DNA from: Mycobacterium sp. E2733
GTDB taxonomy: Bacteria; Actinomycetota; Actinomycetes; Mycobacteriales; Mycobacteriaceae
Length of the DNA: 64,000 bases
Assembly: GCF_001667585.1 (NCBI RefSeq)
Contig: NZ_LZJZ01000135.1
Location: 1-64,000, forward strand
Direction of reading: 5' to 3'
The notes beneath the pieces are model-generated. The model ran no database searches, was not told the DNA's origin, and saw nothing but the letters and a program-made list of their open reading frames with translations. Of this stretch, positions 34,147 through 42,755 are shown one piece after another. Each line of letters begins with the position of its first letter. Position 1 is the stretch's first letter. The translations under genes and the position numbers were made by a program.

Positions 34147-34183
34147 TCAGTCCGCGGCATCACCGTCAGTTGCGACACGACGA

Positions 34184-36577
34184 CTACTGCGCCGCGAGCG
34201 TCGAGATGCCGGAGACTCGCGGGATCTCGGAAGCCGGTAATGGGGGGCAGAAGAAGTTCCCTTGCACGGCGTCGCAACCGTAATCCTTGAGTCGTTGGGC
34301 CGTTGCGAGGTCTTCGACGCCTTCCGCAACGGTGGCGATGCCGAAAGCAGATGCCAATTCGATGACCGAGTGCGTAATGATTGCGGCGCGGTCGTCGTGC
34401 AGGATCGGCGCGATGAATTCACGGCCGAGTTTGACTTCATCGACCGGTAACTCGCGCAGATAGGTCAGAGTGGCGTAGCCGCTGCCGAAGTCGTCGATCG
34501 CCACCCGAATGCCGTTCTCGCGCAGACGATCGAGCACCGTGCGGGCCCTCGCCAGGTCGGCCACCACCAAATCCTCGGTGATCTCAATCGTGAGCAAACT
34601 GGGAGACATCGCGTATGCGTTGAGCACGGACATGATCCGGTCCGGCAGTGCATCCTTATCCAGGGAGGGTGCGGCGAGGTTGATCGCGACGGGGATCGCG
34701 GCGTCGGCCTCGTGCCACGCGGCAGCGTCAGCGACGGCGCGCGACAGCACCAGATCGGTAAGCGCATGCATCAGCCCGTGTTCGCGGACCAGGGGCAAAA
34801 ACTGGGCGGGCTCCAGCACACCGAAGCGCGGATGCTGCCACCGCACGAGCGCCTCTACCCCGCTCACGGCACCGGTCGTCATGCCGAATTTCGGCTGGTA
34901 CAGCAGAGTCAGCGAGCCGTTCTCGATGGCGCGTCGCAGTTCGCCAAGCAGCTGCAATCGTGCGATGGCACTGTCGTATGCCGGCGCCTCGCCAAGCTGA
35001 GCGTCCATCTCAGGCGTGAACGTCCGCACGTTGGTCGAGCTCGCCAGCATCGCGACGGCGCGTGCCGCATCGGCGCGTTTCAGGAGATCCTCCGGCGTCG
35101 GGGCGGCGACCGGTTCCGATCCCGCCGAGGTGACGCCGATACTCACGCGTACGTCTAGGCGTTGATCCTCGATATCGACGGGTTCCTCGAAGGATCGGGC
35201 TATCCCGTTGGCAACGTGCAATGCCGCGTCGGGACGGTCTTCGACCAGGATCGCGAATTCGTCCCCACTCATCCGCGCAACGGTGTGGTTGTCATTGACG
35301 TTGGCCTGGATCCGCTCGCCAACGCTCCGCAGTAGCTTGTCCCCCACGTCGTAACCGAGCGTGTCGTTGACCAGCTTGAAATCATCTACGCTCACCGTGA
35401 GTACGCTGACCGGCACGCTGTGCTGAACGTGTAAGCGCAGCGCATGCGCCAGGCGATCGTCGAAGAGTCGCTGATTTGCCAACCCCGTCAACGGGTCCCG
35501 GAGGGCGGCGTCCGACACCGCGACGAGTAGACGTTGCTTTCGCTCGAGCAGCAATACGTGGCGGGCCAAGGTGGTGAGGAACAGCACCACACAAACCGAG
35601 AAGATGAACGCCTCTTTTCGGTAGGTGGGCCAAAAGTGCACAGCGCCAACGACAATGGCCAGCAGTACGGGCAGGTATGGCAGCCACAGCGACGCCCTCG
35701 ACGAGGGCTGCGAAAAGCCGAGGTCGGGTTCCGGTGTCGGCCGGGAAGTGATTCCGGAGAGCGCGATGAAATACATTCCGCTGACCCAGCCGAGGACGAC
35801 GAGGTCGTTGGGAGCATGGTCGGCGTAATCCATGTAGACGTGGACTATCCCGGCGGCTGCAATGTATCCCCAGCCCACCATCATCAGTGATGGTGAGAGT
35901 TTGCGACCGGCCTCGGCCTTCTTCACGACGATGAAGGTCGTGGCGACGAGCCCCACATATACGCCCGCGGCGGTGGCCAACAGGATCCGTGGAACGTTGA
36001 CCGTCTGGGATGGGTGCCCAGGGCGACTCAGCGGCAGAATGACGAGAACCACCAACAGCGACGCGGTGACGAGGACGCCGTCAATTAGGAGGCCGATTCC
36101 GAATCGGGAGTCGTCGCGGCTGGGAATCGTAATTGCGATGGCCAACGCGCACAGCGGCAAGATCAGGTAACCCAAGTTGGCGGCCGAGAGATCCGCGGCC
36201 GGAGGATTGCCACCCACAGCGACGTAACACCACACTGCCTGGCCGACGGTCCAGCCGAACAATCCGGTCGCCATGACGGTCCACGCAAGGCGTTGGCGGC
36301 CTCGAGAACCGCGCGCGGCACTGGCTGAACATGCGAGTGCGAAGACGCCCGCAATGACAGAGCCGGCCGGGGCGAGTAACCAGCGGCCCGGGGCGCCGTT
36401 CGCGCCGAACAACATCGCCGCGAACACGAGGAGCCCGATAGTCGCCAACACGACCACCACAAGGCGGCTTCGTGTCAGTGACAACATTCCCCTCAATCTG
36501 CCGGGTGCGGTTCGCAAGCAGGATAAGACACACCGCAAAAGTAGTTCTGCAAATTTGCCTACCTGTTTCTCGGCCAT
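34184..36577 (-). CDS. Membrane GGDEF-EAL protein with degenerate GGDEF (SGDEF), EAL intact
   Basis: 797 residues: about ten hydrophobic segments in the first 340, then GGDEF and EAL domains. The GGDEF motif reads ARMSGDEFAIL (about residue 438), with Ser replacing the first Gly, and the I-site RxxD is replaced by NDNH. The EAL half keeps SGVEALVRWQHP (about 574), IEITEDLV, DDFGSGYATL and AEGVE. It therefore looks like a phosphodiesterase with a weakened or regulatory GGDEF, in contrast to the protein at 23627. Family knowledge: some SGDEF proteins retain activity. Confidence 0.92.
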   Translation of the reverse strand: MAEKQVGKFAELLLRCVLSCLRTAPGRLRGMLSLTRSRLVVVVLATIGLLVFAAMLFGANGAPGRWLLAPAGSVIAGVFALACSASAARGSRGRQRLAWTVMATGLFGWTVGQAVWCYVAVGGNPPAADLSAANLGYLILPLCALAIAITIPSRDDSRFGIGLLIDGVLVTASLLVVLVILPLSRPGHPSQTVNVPRILLATAAGVYVGLVATTFIVVKKAEAGRKLSPSLMMVGWGYIAAAGIVHVYMDYADHAPNDLVVLGWVSGMYFIALSGITSRPTPEPDLGFSQPSSRASLWLPYLPVLLAIVVGAVHFWPTYRKEAFIFSVCVVLFLTTLARHVLLLERKQRLLVAVSDAALRDPLTGLANQRLFDDRLAHALRLHVQHSVPVSVLTVSVDDFKLVNDTLGYDVGDKLLRSVGERIQANVNDNHTVARMSGDEFAILVEDRPDAALHVANGIARSFEEPVDIEDQRLDVRVSIGVTSAGSEPVAAPTPEDLLKRADAARAVAMLASSTNVRTFTPEMDAQLGEAPAYDSAIARLQLLGELRRAIENGSLTLLYQPKFGMTTGAVSGVEALVRWQHPRFGVLEPAQFLPLVREHGLMHALTDLVLSRAVADAAAWHEADAAIPVAINLAAPSLDKDALPDRIMSVLNAYAMSPSLLTIEITEDLVVADLARARTVLDRLRENGIRVAIDDFGSGYATLTYLRELPVDEVKLGREFIAPILHDDRAAIITHSVIELASAFGIATVAEGVEDLATAQRLKDYGCDAVQGNFFCPPLPASEIPRVSGISTLAAQ

Positions 36578-36815
36578 TACGGCAATGAACGGTAGCCGGA
36601 CACCACACCAGCTCCACTGGCTATGGGAGGCCTCCTTTGGGCGGGTGGGCGTATGAACGAGACCCGAAACGCCTACTCACTAAAGAACGCGATCGCGACA
36701 GAGCGTGAGAACGCGGACCCGCCTTCGGGAATTTTCGTTATTGTCCATACCTGAGCAGCTTTGAAGCGGCACAGTTTTGGCGGCCACGCTGACGCAAAGA
36801 ATGGAAGGTAATCGG

Positions 36816-37169
36816 ATGCCCTCACGTCGTTGGCTGGCCGTACTCGCCATACCCATGATGTCGGGCGCTGCCCTGGCCGGCAGTGCTGCGCTTGCGGCCG
36901 CCACCCCGCAGGATGACGCATACCTCGCACAACTGCGTGCCGTCGGACTCACGTGGCCGCCCCGAACGGAAGAGGCGCTCATCGGGGAGGCCCACCTCAT
37001 CTGCTACGACCTCACGTGGGGTTGGACGCCACAACAGATTGCCGACGACGTTCACGCTCATTTGAACGCGAGGGGCGTGACGCTGTTGGACGTCGGCACC
37101 ATGGTCGACGCCGCGCACTCCACCTACTGCCCCGGCAATGTGTGCGACGCGCCCAGCCTCTGCACATGA
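36816..37169 (+). CDS. DUF732 small secreted protein
   Basis: 117 residues starting MPSRRWLAVLAIPMM with GGAAGG just upstream. The signal peptide is cleaved near ALAAATP (about residue 30). The mature part is a DUF732 domain: DDAYLAQLRAVGLTWP, two cysteines (LICYDL and STYCPGN) and PQQIADDVHAHL. DUF732 proteins are small, helical and exported by mycobacteria; function unknown. A shorter relative is at 63509. The C-terminus adds VCDAPSLC, a second Cys pair not present in that relative. Confidence 0.88.
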   Translation: MPSRRWLAVLAIPMMSGAALAGSAALAAATPQDDAYLAQLRAVGLTWPPRTEEALIGEAHLICYDLTWGWTPQQIADDVHAHLNARGVTLLDVGTMVDAAHSTYCPGNVCDAPSLCT

Positions 37170-37227
37170 CAGCCCCGGCGCCGGGCTACCGCCAACGGAC
37201 GCGATGCCTGGCTGTAGCGTGGCGGCC

Positions 37228-37779
37228 GTGAAATCCTCCCTGGTTTATTCCGCCATCGCGGCCTGTGCCATCTCAACCGTTCTGACGCTCGCCGGATCGG
37301 GCACGGCAACCGCGGCCGGCTCCTGCCCCACGGCACCCCCGCAGAATGGCGGAACGCCCGACTGGACACTGGCCGGAAGCACCGGCAGCGTCGCGGTCAC
37401 CGGGTCCACGGACACGACGGCACCGCGCGTGGACGTGACGACCCCGTTCAGCGTGACCCAAACTCAGGTCCATACGCTGCACGCGGGAGACGGGCCCGTG
37501 GTCCCCGCCGCCGCCAGGGTTTCCGTCTGCTACATGGGCGTCAACGGACGTGACGGGTCGGTGTTCGACAACAGCTACGAACGGGGCGCCCCGGTTGACT
37601 TCCCGCTCAACGGAGTCGTGCCGGGCTTCCAGAAGGCCATCGCGGGACAAAAGGTCGGGTCCACGGTAGGCGTCGCGATGACTTCCGCGGATGGTTACCC
37701 CAACGGCCAACCCAGCGCTGGAATCCGGCCGGGCGACTCGCTCGTGTTCGCGATCAAGATCCTCGGCGCATCCAGCTAG
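37228..37779 (+). CDS. Secreted FKBP-type peptidyl-prolyl isomerase
   Basis: 183 residues from GTG (an ATG 8 codons upstream is an alternative). Signal peptide VKSSLVYSAIAACAIS...TATAAG, then a Thr/Ser-rich section and an FKBP domain: VSVCYMGVNGRDGSVFDNSYERG, VDFPLNGVVPGFQKAIAGQKVG and IRPGDSLVFAIKIL. The residues lining the FKBP pocket (Y, D/F, V-I/V and a Trp position replaced by F) are mostly recognisable. It probably folds exported proteins. It follows the DUF732 gene by 58 bp and may share its transcript. Confidence 0.87.
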   Translation: MKSSLVYSAIAACAISTVLTLAGSGTATAAGSCPTAPPQNGGTPDWTLAGSTGSVAVTGSTDTTAPRVDVTTPFSVTQTQVHTLHAGDGPVVPAAARVSVCYMGVNGRDGSVFDNSYERGAPVDFPLNGVVPGFQKAIAGQKVGSTVGVAMTSADGYPNGQPSAGIRPGDSLVFAIKILGASS

Positions 37780-37803
37780 CGCGGCGCGCTAATCCCCCGT
37801 GGC

Positions 37804-38268
37804 TCAACTCTTTAGCGGCACGAACATGAGCGCGGGATCTATGCCCAGTTGCTGGGCGACGTGTGTGGTGTCCCAATACTCTCGCCAGGAAGTGATCGAA
37901 CCGTCGCGGACACCGAAGAACGCGGTGACGTAGAACGTTACGGCGACACCGTTCATGGCGTTGACATCGACGCGCTCGACGACAACGGTGGCACCGTCGG
38001 ACACGATGGTGTGGATCTCGCTGCCCTCGACCATTCCCGTCGAAAGTGTGTTGTGCTTCTCGAGTTCCGCACGAGCGGCGTCACGTCCGCGAACGACCGG
38101 GGAAAGAGGCACGTGAAGTTGCCACACCAAGTCGTCGGCCATGAGCGCGGTCATCCCGTCGATGTCCATTTTCTCGCCGTAAGCGGCGTGTATAAAATCG
38201 ACCACGATTTTCTCGTTGTCATTTTTAGGCGCAACGCTTTTCGCCATCTCGATTTCTTCGGACGTCAT
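37804..38268 (-). CDS. Limonene-1,2-epoxide hydrolase-like protein
   Basis: 154 residues, NTF2 fold. The catalytic triad of limonene epoxide hydrolase appears conserved: Arg-x-Asp in VVVERVDVNAM and the second Asp in WREYWDTT. DLVWQLHVPLSPVVRGRDA forms the pocket entrance. Two starts are possible (MTSEEIEMAK, used here, or the internal MAKS seven codons later); neither has a strong ribosome-binding site. M. tuberculosis EphG is a related enzyme. It would hydrate a small or sterol-derived epoxide. It is convergent with the FKBP gene. Confidence 0.82.
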   Translation of the reverse strand: MTSEEIEMAKSVAPKNDNEKIVVDFIHAAYGEKMDIDGMTALMADDLVWQLHVPLSPVVRGRDAARAELEKHNTLSTGMVEGSEIHTIVSDGATVVVERVDVNAMNGVAVTFYVTAFFGVRDGSITSWREYWDTTHVAQQLGIDPALMFVPLKS

Positions 38269-38557
38269 TGGCACTATTCGCTGAACTGTAGATGCCGACA
38301 GTCGTTTGCGTTTGACTTCGGCCGAGGCTGATGATGGTGACGTGGTGTTCGAAGTGGCCCGACACCTGTCGTCGATCGCCTCGCCACGACGCTCCACCAG
38401 GCCGTCGGAGTGCGGGCAGAGGTCGCTGAGCTGGTCCAGCGCCGCGGCGGACGGGGCCCCGCGGCTCCCCCGTTTTCACCTGTGTCGATTGAAGCCTAGG
38501 GTTGCGATTTTTGCCGTCACCTCGTTGCCCGCAGTCGCCAATGTAATCTGACAGGAC

Positions 38558-39205
38558 ATGCGCCCGATCAACATTCCTACACGTGGCCGCTTGTCGATCG
38601 CGATGAAAGAGGGGTCGGCGGCGGAACATATCGCCGCCGAACGGAGCGCATTCATCTCCGAACTGCTTGCGGGCCGGGTGGCCGCTCGCGGATATTCCGA
38701 ATACCTGCTTCGGTTACGCGTGGTCTACGCCGCCCTCGAGGACGCCATGCGGGCCCACCGCAAGGACCCCATGGTGGCCGCCGTGTACGACCCGGCGTTA
38801 GAGCGCCTTCCGGCCATCGACGCCGATCTGCGGCACTGGCGCGCCGACGGCGCCCGCGCGGTCGAGTCCCCCGCGGCGACGGCCTACAGCGAGCGGGTCG
38901 CCACGCTTACTTGGGGTGGCTCGTTGGTGGCCCACCACTACACGCGCTATCTCGGAGACCTCTCGGGAGGCCGGGTCCTTTACAAAGCCCTCGAACGCAC
39001 ATTTGATCTTCGCGGCCTCGGGCTCGCGTTCTACGAATTCCCGGTGCGACCCAAGCGGTACAAAGACGCCTATCGTGCCCGCCTTGATGCGCTCCGCCCC
39101 AATGCAGATGACATCGGGCGCATCGTCGACGAGGTCAAATTGGCCTTCGGCTTGAATCACGCCTTGCTCGACGAGCTCGCCGACCATATTCCGAGCCGGC
39201 GTTGA
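38558..39205 (+). CDS. Heme oxygenase (biliverdin-producing, HmuO/HO-1 type)
   Basis: 215 residues. The proximal heme ligand is likely the His of GSAAEHIAAERSAF, and the distal-helix glycines are in YTRYLGDLSGGRVL. This is the canonical HO-1-type enzyme, distinct from the MhuD-type heme oxygenase of mycobacteria. It opens heme to biliverdin, CO and iron, so it should serve iron acquisition or heme detoxification. Alternative start at MKEGSA (38603). No reductase or heme transporter gene is adjacent. Confidence 0.9.
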   Translation: MRPINIPTRGRLSIAMKEGSAAEHIAAERSAFISELLAGRVAARGYSEYLLRLRVVYAALEDAMRAHRKDPMVAAVYDPALERLPAIDADLRHWRADGARAVESPAATAYSERVATLTWGGSLVAHHYTRYLGDLSGGRVLYKALERTFDLRGLGLAFYEFPVRPKRYKDAYRARLDALRPNADDIGRIVDEVKLAFGLNHALLDELADHIPSRR

Positions 39206-39229
39206 CGCTTCTTCACAAGCGCAGCCGGC

Positions 39230-39337
39230 CTACATGGGTCCGCGAAACTCGCCGAGGTCTGAGAGTTCGTCGTGGACGGAGCCGATAGCCGCGCGGTACT
39301 GCTCCTCGGTCAGCGTTTTGTTGTAGTAGCGGTTCAT
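39230..39337 (-). CDS. Possible 35-residue reading frame
   Basis: Frame starting MNRYYNKTLTEEQYRAAIGS and ending with TAG after EFRGPM. Composition is protein-like (YNKTLTEEQYRAAI, VHDELSDLGEF). It follows 9 bp after the stop of another short minus-strand frame (39347-39559), so both may be pieces of one decayed gene or a tiny operon. Confidence 0.35.
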   Translation of the reverse strand: MNRYYNKTLTEEQYRAAIGSVHDELSDLGEFRGPM

Positions 39338-39346
39338 GCGTAGCTG

Positions 39347-39559
39347 TTATTGCCAATCCCGCAATCGCCTGATGCGGTTCAGCGTCGCGATGTCGCCTGG
39401 CGAGAACCTCAATTGCTCAGCCATGATCTGCCCGGCCGTGACTTGTTCGATCGGTGCGAGCCGGTAGCCGCAGCCGGCGAGGTATCCGAAGTAGGGCTTG
39501 CTATAGGGCCGTCCGCCGGCTTGCCAGCTGTGGCGGTGCAGACGCTCACGCCATTCACT
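39347..39559 (-). pseudogene. Truncated gene fragment of unknown family
   Basis: One frame reads SEWRERLHRHSWQAGG, then YSKPYFGYLAGCGYRL and APIEQVTAGQIMAEQLRF, ending DWQ and TAA. It has protein-like composition but no start codon, and upstream in frame it runs straight into the FAD-oxidase gene, whose stop it overlaps. I read it as the C-terminal remnant of a gene. The family is not recognised. Confidence 0.4.
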
Positions 39560-40991
39560 AAAAGTTGAGCCCCGAGAACATGATTCGGCTGGGATCGTAC
39601 TTCTGGCGCACGGCGGTCAGCCGGGACAGGTTCGAGCTGAAGTACCGCGAGGCCGGTTGGTTCGCCTCGATGTAATTCACGTAGCCGCCGACCGAGTACG
39701 GCTGCACGGCTTGGTGTGCGGTGTTGAGCCAGTTGGTCGCCGCCGCCGGATCGCCGGTTTCGACGTACCACTGAACCAGCGCGTACTGGCGACGCCACGG
39801 GAAGGCGGTCGCCCCCGGCGCCACATCGGCGAGGGCGCCGTCCAGCGCATGCATGATGGCCAGCATGCGGCCCGCTCCACGCGGAAAGGCGTCGACCGCC
39901 TTGGCGATCCCCTGGGCGGTGGCCGCGTTGACGACGGGCAGCACGTCGGACCCGCCGACATATCCGAGCGGTGACGGGTTGAGGTTCCCGACGGCCAGAT
40001 AGCGCACCAGGTCCAGATAGTTGAACGTGTGGTTCTCGGTCCCGGTCGGTTGCACGCCAACCGCTTTGGTGATGGCCGCCCCCACGGCGCCCCCCGAGCC
40101 GACCGGGCACGTCGCCATGATGCGGCAATGCGTCCCCATTCCGTCGACGGTGGCGTCCGCCAGCGCCCAGCTGTTCCGGTCGGCGGAGCGCAGCCAGTTC
40201 TGCCACCCGACCAGTACTTGCGCCAACGCCTCGGGCGGGAAATTGAGGTTCACCACGTCCAGATCCGTCGTGGGAAAGGTGGCGAAGGTCAGCGAGGTGG
40301 TCACGCCGAAGTTGCCGCCGCCGCCACCGCGCAACGCCCAGAACAGATCGGGGTTGCTGGCGTTGGACGCGGTCACGGCCTGACCGCCTGGCAGGACCAC
40401 CGACGCCGATAACAGTTGGTCACAGAGCAGCCCCGCGTGGCGGGAACTGGCGCCCAGACCCCCGCCCAGGGCGTGACCGGAGGCACCGACCGACGGGCAG
40501 GTCCCCGTCGGGATGCCCCGGCCGGCGCCGGCCAACGTCTCGTGCATCGCGTACAAGCTCGTCGCGGGCGTCACCGTGACGTTCCCGGTGCCGGCGTCGT
40601 AATTGACTCCCCCCGGCAGTTGACGCAGGTCGAGCACCATGACGCCGTTTGCGGTGGAGGCGCCGGTGTAGGAATGGCCTCCGCTGCGCGGCGCCACCTT
40701 TAGATTGTGGGCGGCGGCGAACGCCATGGCCTTTTGCACGTCCGCCGGCGACGTCGGGGTGACGATCGCGGCGGGTGTCGAGCCGTTGTAGTTGGTGTTG
40801 AACACCTGCTTGGCCGAGCCGAAAGCGCCATTGTCGGGCAGCAGGACTTGTCCACCGATGGCGGTGGACAGACTCTCCCACCCGGTGGGATTGGGAGCGG
40901 CGGTGGCCCGGGCGGAGCCGAAAACCGCACCGGCGGCCAACGCTCCGGCGGTACCCCGCAGGAACGTCTGGCGGGATATTTCACCCGCCAC
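39558..40991 (-). CDS. BBE-type FAD-linked oxidase, probably bicovalent flavin, exported
   Basis: 477 residues of the berberine-bridge-enzyme/p-cresol methylhydroxylase superfamily. Both flavin attachment residues are seen: His in APRSGGHSYTGAS and Cys in GIPTGTCPSVGASGHALGGG. The C-terminal FAD-closing motif reads QKYDPSRIMFSGLNF. The N-terminus (SRQTFLRGTAGALAAGAVFG...ARATAAP) resembles a signal peptide with an imperfect twin-arginine motif. These enzymes oxidise carbohydrates or secondary alcohols. It resembles the mycobacterial Rv0063-type oxidoreductases. Confidence 0.9.
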   Translation of the reverse strand: MAGEISRQTFLRGTAGALAAGAVFGSARATAAPNPTGWESLSTAIGGQVLLPDNGAFGSAKQVFNTNYNGSTPAAIVTPTSPADVQKAMAFAAAHNLKVAPRSGGHSYTGASTANGVMVLDLRQLPGGVNYDAGTGNVTVTPATSLYAMHETLAGAGRGIPTGTCPSVGASGHALGGGLGASSRHAGLLCDQLLSASVVLPGGQAVTASNASNPDLFWALRGGGGGNFGVTTSLTFATFPTTDLDVVNLNFPPEALAQVLVGWQNWLRSADRNSWALADATVDGMGTHCRIMATCPVGSGGAVGAAITKAVGVQPTGTENHTFNYLDLVRYLAVGNLNPSPLGYVGGSDVLPVVNAATAQGIAKAVDAFPRGAGRMLAIMHALDGALADVAPGATAFPWRRQYALVQWYVETGDPAAATNWLNTAHQAVQPYSVGGYVNYIEANQPASRYFSSNLSRLTAVRQKYDPSRIMFSGLNF

Positions 40992-41234
40992 CGACGGGCT
41001 CCCGCGTCTGCCTCATGCCCTGCATTCTCGAACGCGTGACAACGAAAGCCGCGGCGCCCCATGCCGTGTGACCGGATCGAGACCGATACGAGCCACCTCG
41101 GTGATGTGCCCGCCGAGCCCGGCGGGCGCCGCCTCGAACAGACACGCCGCTTGTCGACTCGTATTGTCTGCAGCATGATCGCCGCTTCGATGTTCACGCC
41201 CGAGCAGTTCACTCGATAAGCGGGTTTCAGGCGC

Positions 41235-41918
41235 GTGGGTCCTCTTGTGCTGGCGCTTGCCGGTCTGGCGTTTCTCGATTCGTTGAACGTCCTCAATCTC
41301 GGGGTGGTCTCGGCGGTCATCTTCGACAGCCGGTTGAATCGCCGGTCGCCGATTCCGGGCGCCCTGAGCTTCATCACGGGCGTGTTCGCCATGACAACCA
41401 CGTTCGGGCTGTGCATGGTACTGGGACTGAGCTTCGTGACTCACGTCGTCGGCTTCCACGTGACACCGGCCATCCGTTTTCGCGGCGAGTTGGTGCTCGG
41501 CCTCTTGCTGACCGGCCTGGCTTACTTCCCGTTGACCGCCCAATCATCGGCGCCCGGTTGGGCTTTGGCTGCGATGCGCGAGCGTCCGTGGCTGCTCGGG
41601 TTCCTCGGATTGGCGGTCGGTAGCGGGCAGGCGCCAACCGCTATCCCCTATCTCACCGGGCTGGCCATGCTCGCCGCCCTGCACCCGAGGCCGCCCTTCT
41701 GGCCGTTGGTCATCATCGTCTACTGGGCGATCGCCCTTTCCCCACCGCTGCTGATCCTTGCGCTCTCGATGAGACGAACCATGCGCGCCAAGCGCATTCA
41801 GCGCAGGCTCGTCCGCGCCCTGACCCGCTACGGACCAATATCGGTACGGCTTTTGTTCCTGGTTTTCGGAATAGGACTGGTGGCGGATGCGCTCGTAAAT
41901 CACAGCGCCCTGTGGTGA
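41235..41918 (+). CDS. GAP/Sap-family integral membrane protein
   Basis: 227 residues, GTG start, about six hydrophobic segments. N-terminus VLALAGLAFLDSLNVLNLGVV and the middle GSGQAPTAIPYLTGLAML fit the GAP family (peptidoglycolipid-addressing protein; Sap of the sulfolipid locus is a relative). Family members assist transport of surface glycolipids. No MmpL or polyketide synthase gene lies next to this copy, so its lipid is unknown. Confidence 0.82.
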   Translation: MGPLVLALAGLAFLDSLNVLNLGVVSAVIFDSRLNRRSPIPGALSFITGVFAMTTTFGLCMVLGLSFVTHVVGFHVTPAIRFRGELVLGLLLTGLAYFPLTAQSSAPGWALAAMRERPWLLGFLGLAVGSGQAPTAIPYLTGLAMLAALHPRPPFWPLVIIVYWAIALSPPLLILALSMRRTMRAKRIQRRLVRALTRYGPISVRLLFLVFGIGLVADALVNHSALW

Positions 41919-41970
41919 CGCGGCACCCTTTCTCATCTCTTGCATAGCGAGCTGCCATACCTTGTTGCGT

Positions 41971-42744
41971 GTGACTGATCGTCAAGAGCGCGCGACGTCC
42001 TTCGGCTCGATCGCCGAGGACTACGACGGCTTGCGTCCACAACCACCGCAGCTAGTCGTGGACTGGCTGGTGCCACCCCATTGCGGGGTGGCCGTCGACT
42101 TGGGCGCGGGCACGGGGCTGTTCACCCGCACACTCGTGCACAGGGCGGCGGAGGTCGTCGCCGTCGAGCCGGATGCGCGCATGCGGGCGGTACTCACCGA
42201 GCGCTCCCCCGAGGTTCGTGTCGTCGAAGGCACTGGGGAGGCGGTTCCGCTTCCCGACCAATCCGCGGACGCAGTGTTTGTCTCGTCGGCGTGGCACTGG
42301 ATGGATCCCCAACGGGCCGTTCCGGAGATCGGGCGGGTGCTCCGCGACGGCGGGCGATTCGGTCTGATCTGGACCAGTCGGGATCGTGACGTGGACTGGC
42401 TGCGCGACCTCGACCTGCTGCCGGGCGAGGACACACCCGAGGCCGAATCGCCCGACCGCTTTCGCCGGCGCCACGAAAACGTCGTGCTGCCGTATCCGCA
42501 GATCTTTCGCAACGTCGCCCGCGAGACATTCACGTTCGTGCGGACGATGAGCATCGACGACATCGTCGCGATGGTGGGCACCTACAGCCGCGTGATCATC
42601 GCGGCTCCCGATGAACGAGCGCAGCGACTCGCCAATGCCCGCGCCGCCCTGAATGAGCGCTTCCCGCAAGCCGAAGCGGTCGACGTCCCCATGAAGTCGC
42701 GGTGCTGGCGCGCCGACCGGATCCCCCGCGGCGCCGAACGCTAG
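41971..42744 (+). CDS. Class I SAM-dependent methyltransferase
   Basis: 257 residues from GTG (VTDRQERATSF). The N-terminus ATSFGSIAEDYDGLRP and motif I VAVDLGAGTGLFTRTL are typical of the UbiE/Methyltransf_11 group; motif II VVAVEPDARMRAVL and post-I SADAVFVSSAWHWMD follow. Substrate unknown. The gene lies 52 bp after the GAP-family gene on the same strand, so cotranscription is likely. It is convergent with the M42 peptidase gene. Confidence 0.88.
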   Translation: MTDRQERATSFGSIAEDYDGLRPQPPQLVVDWLVPPHCGVAVDLGAGTGLFTRTLVHRAAEVVAVEPDARMRAVLTERSPEVRVVEGTGEAVPLPDQSADAVFVSSAWHWMDPQRAVPEIGRVLRDGGRFGLIWTSRDRDVDWLRDLDLLPGEDTPEAESPDRFRRRHENVVLPYPQIFRNVARETFTFVRTMSIDDIVAMVGTYSRVIIAAPDERAQRLANARAALNERFPQAEAVDVPMKSRCWRADRIPRGAER

Positions 42745-42755
42745 GCGCTAACGCC

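Noticed and set aside
36627..36636. GGAGGCCTCC palindrome upstream of the DUF732 gene
   Set aside because: GC-rich 10-bp symmetry is expected by chance in this composition and it is not repeated nearby.
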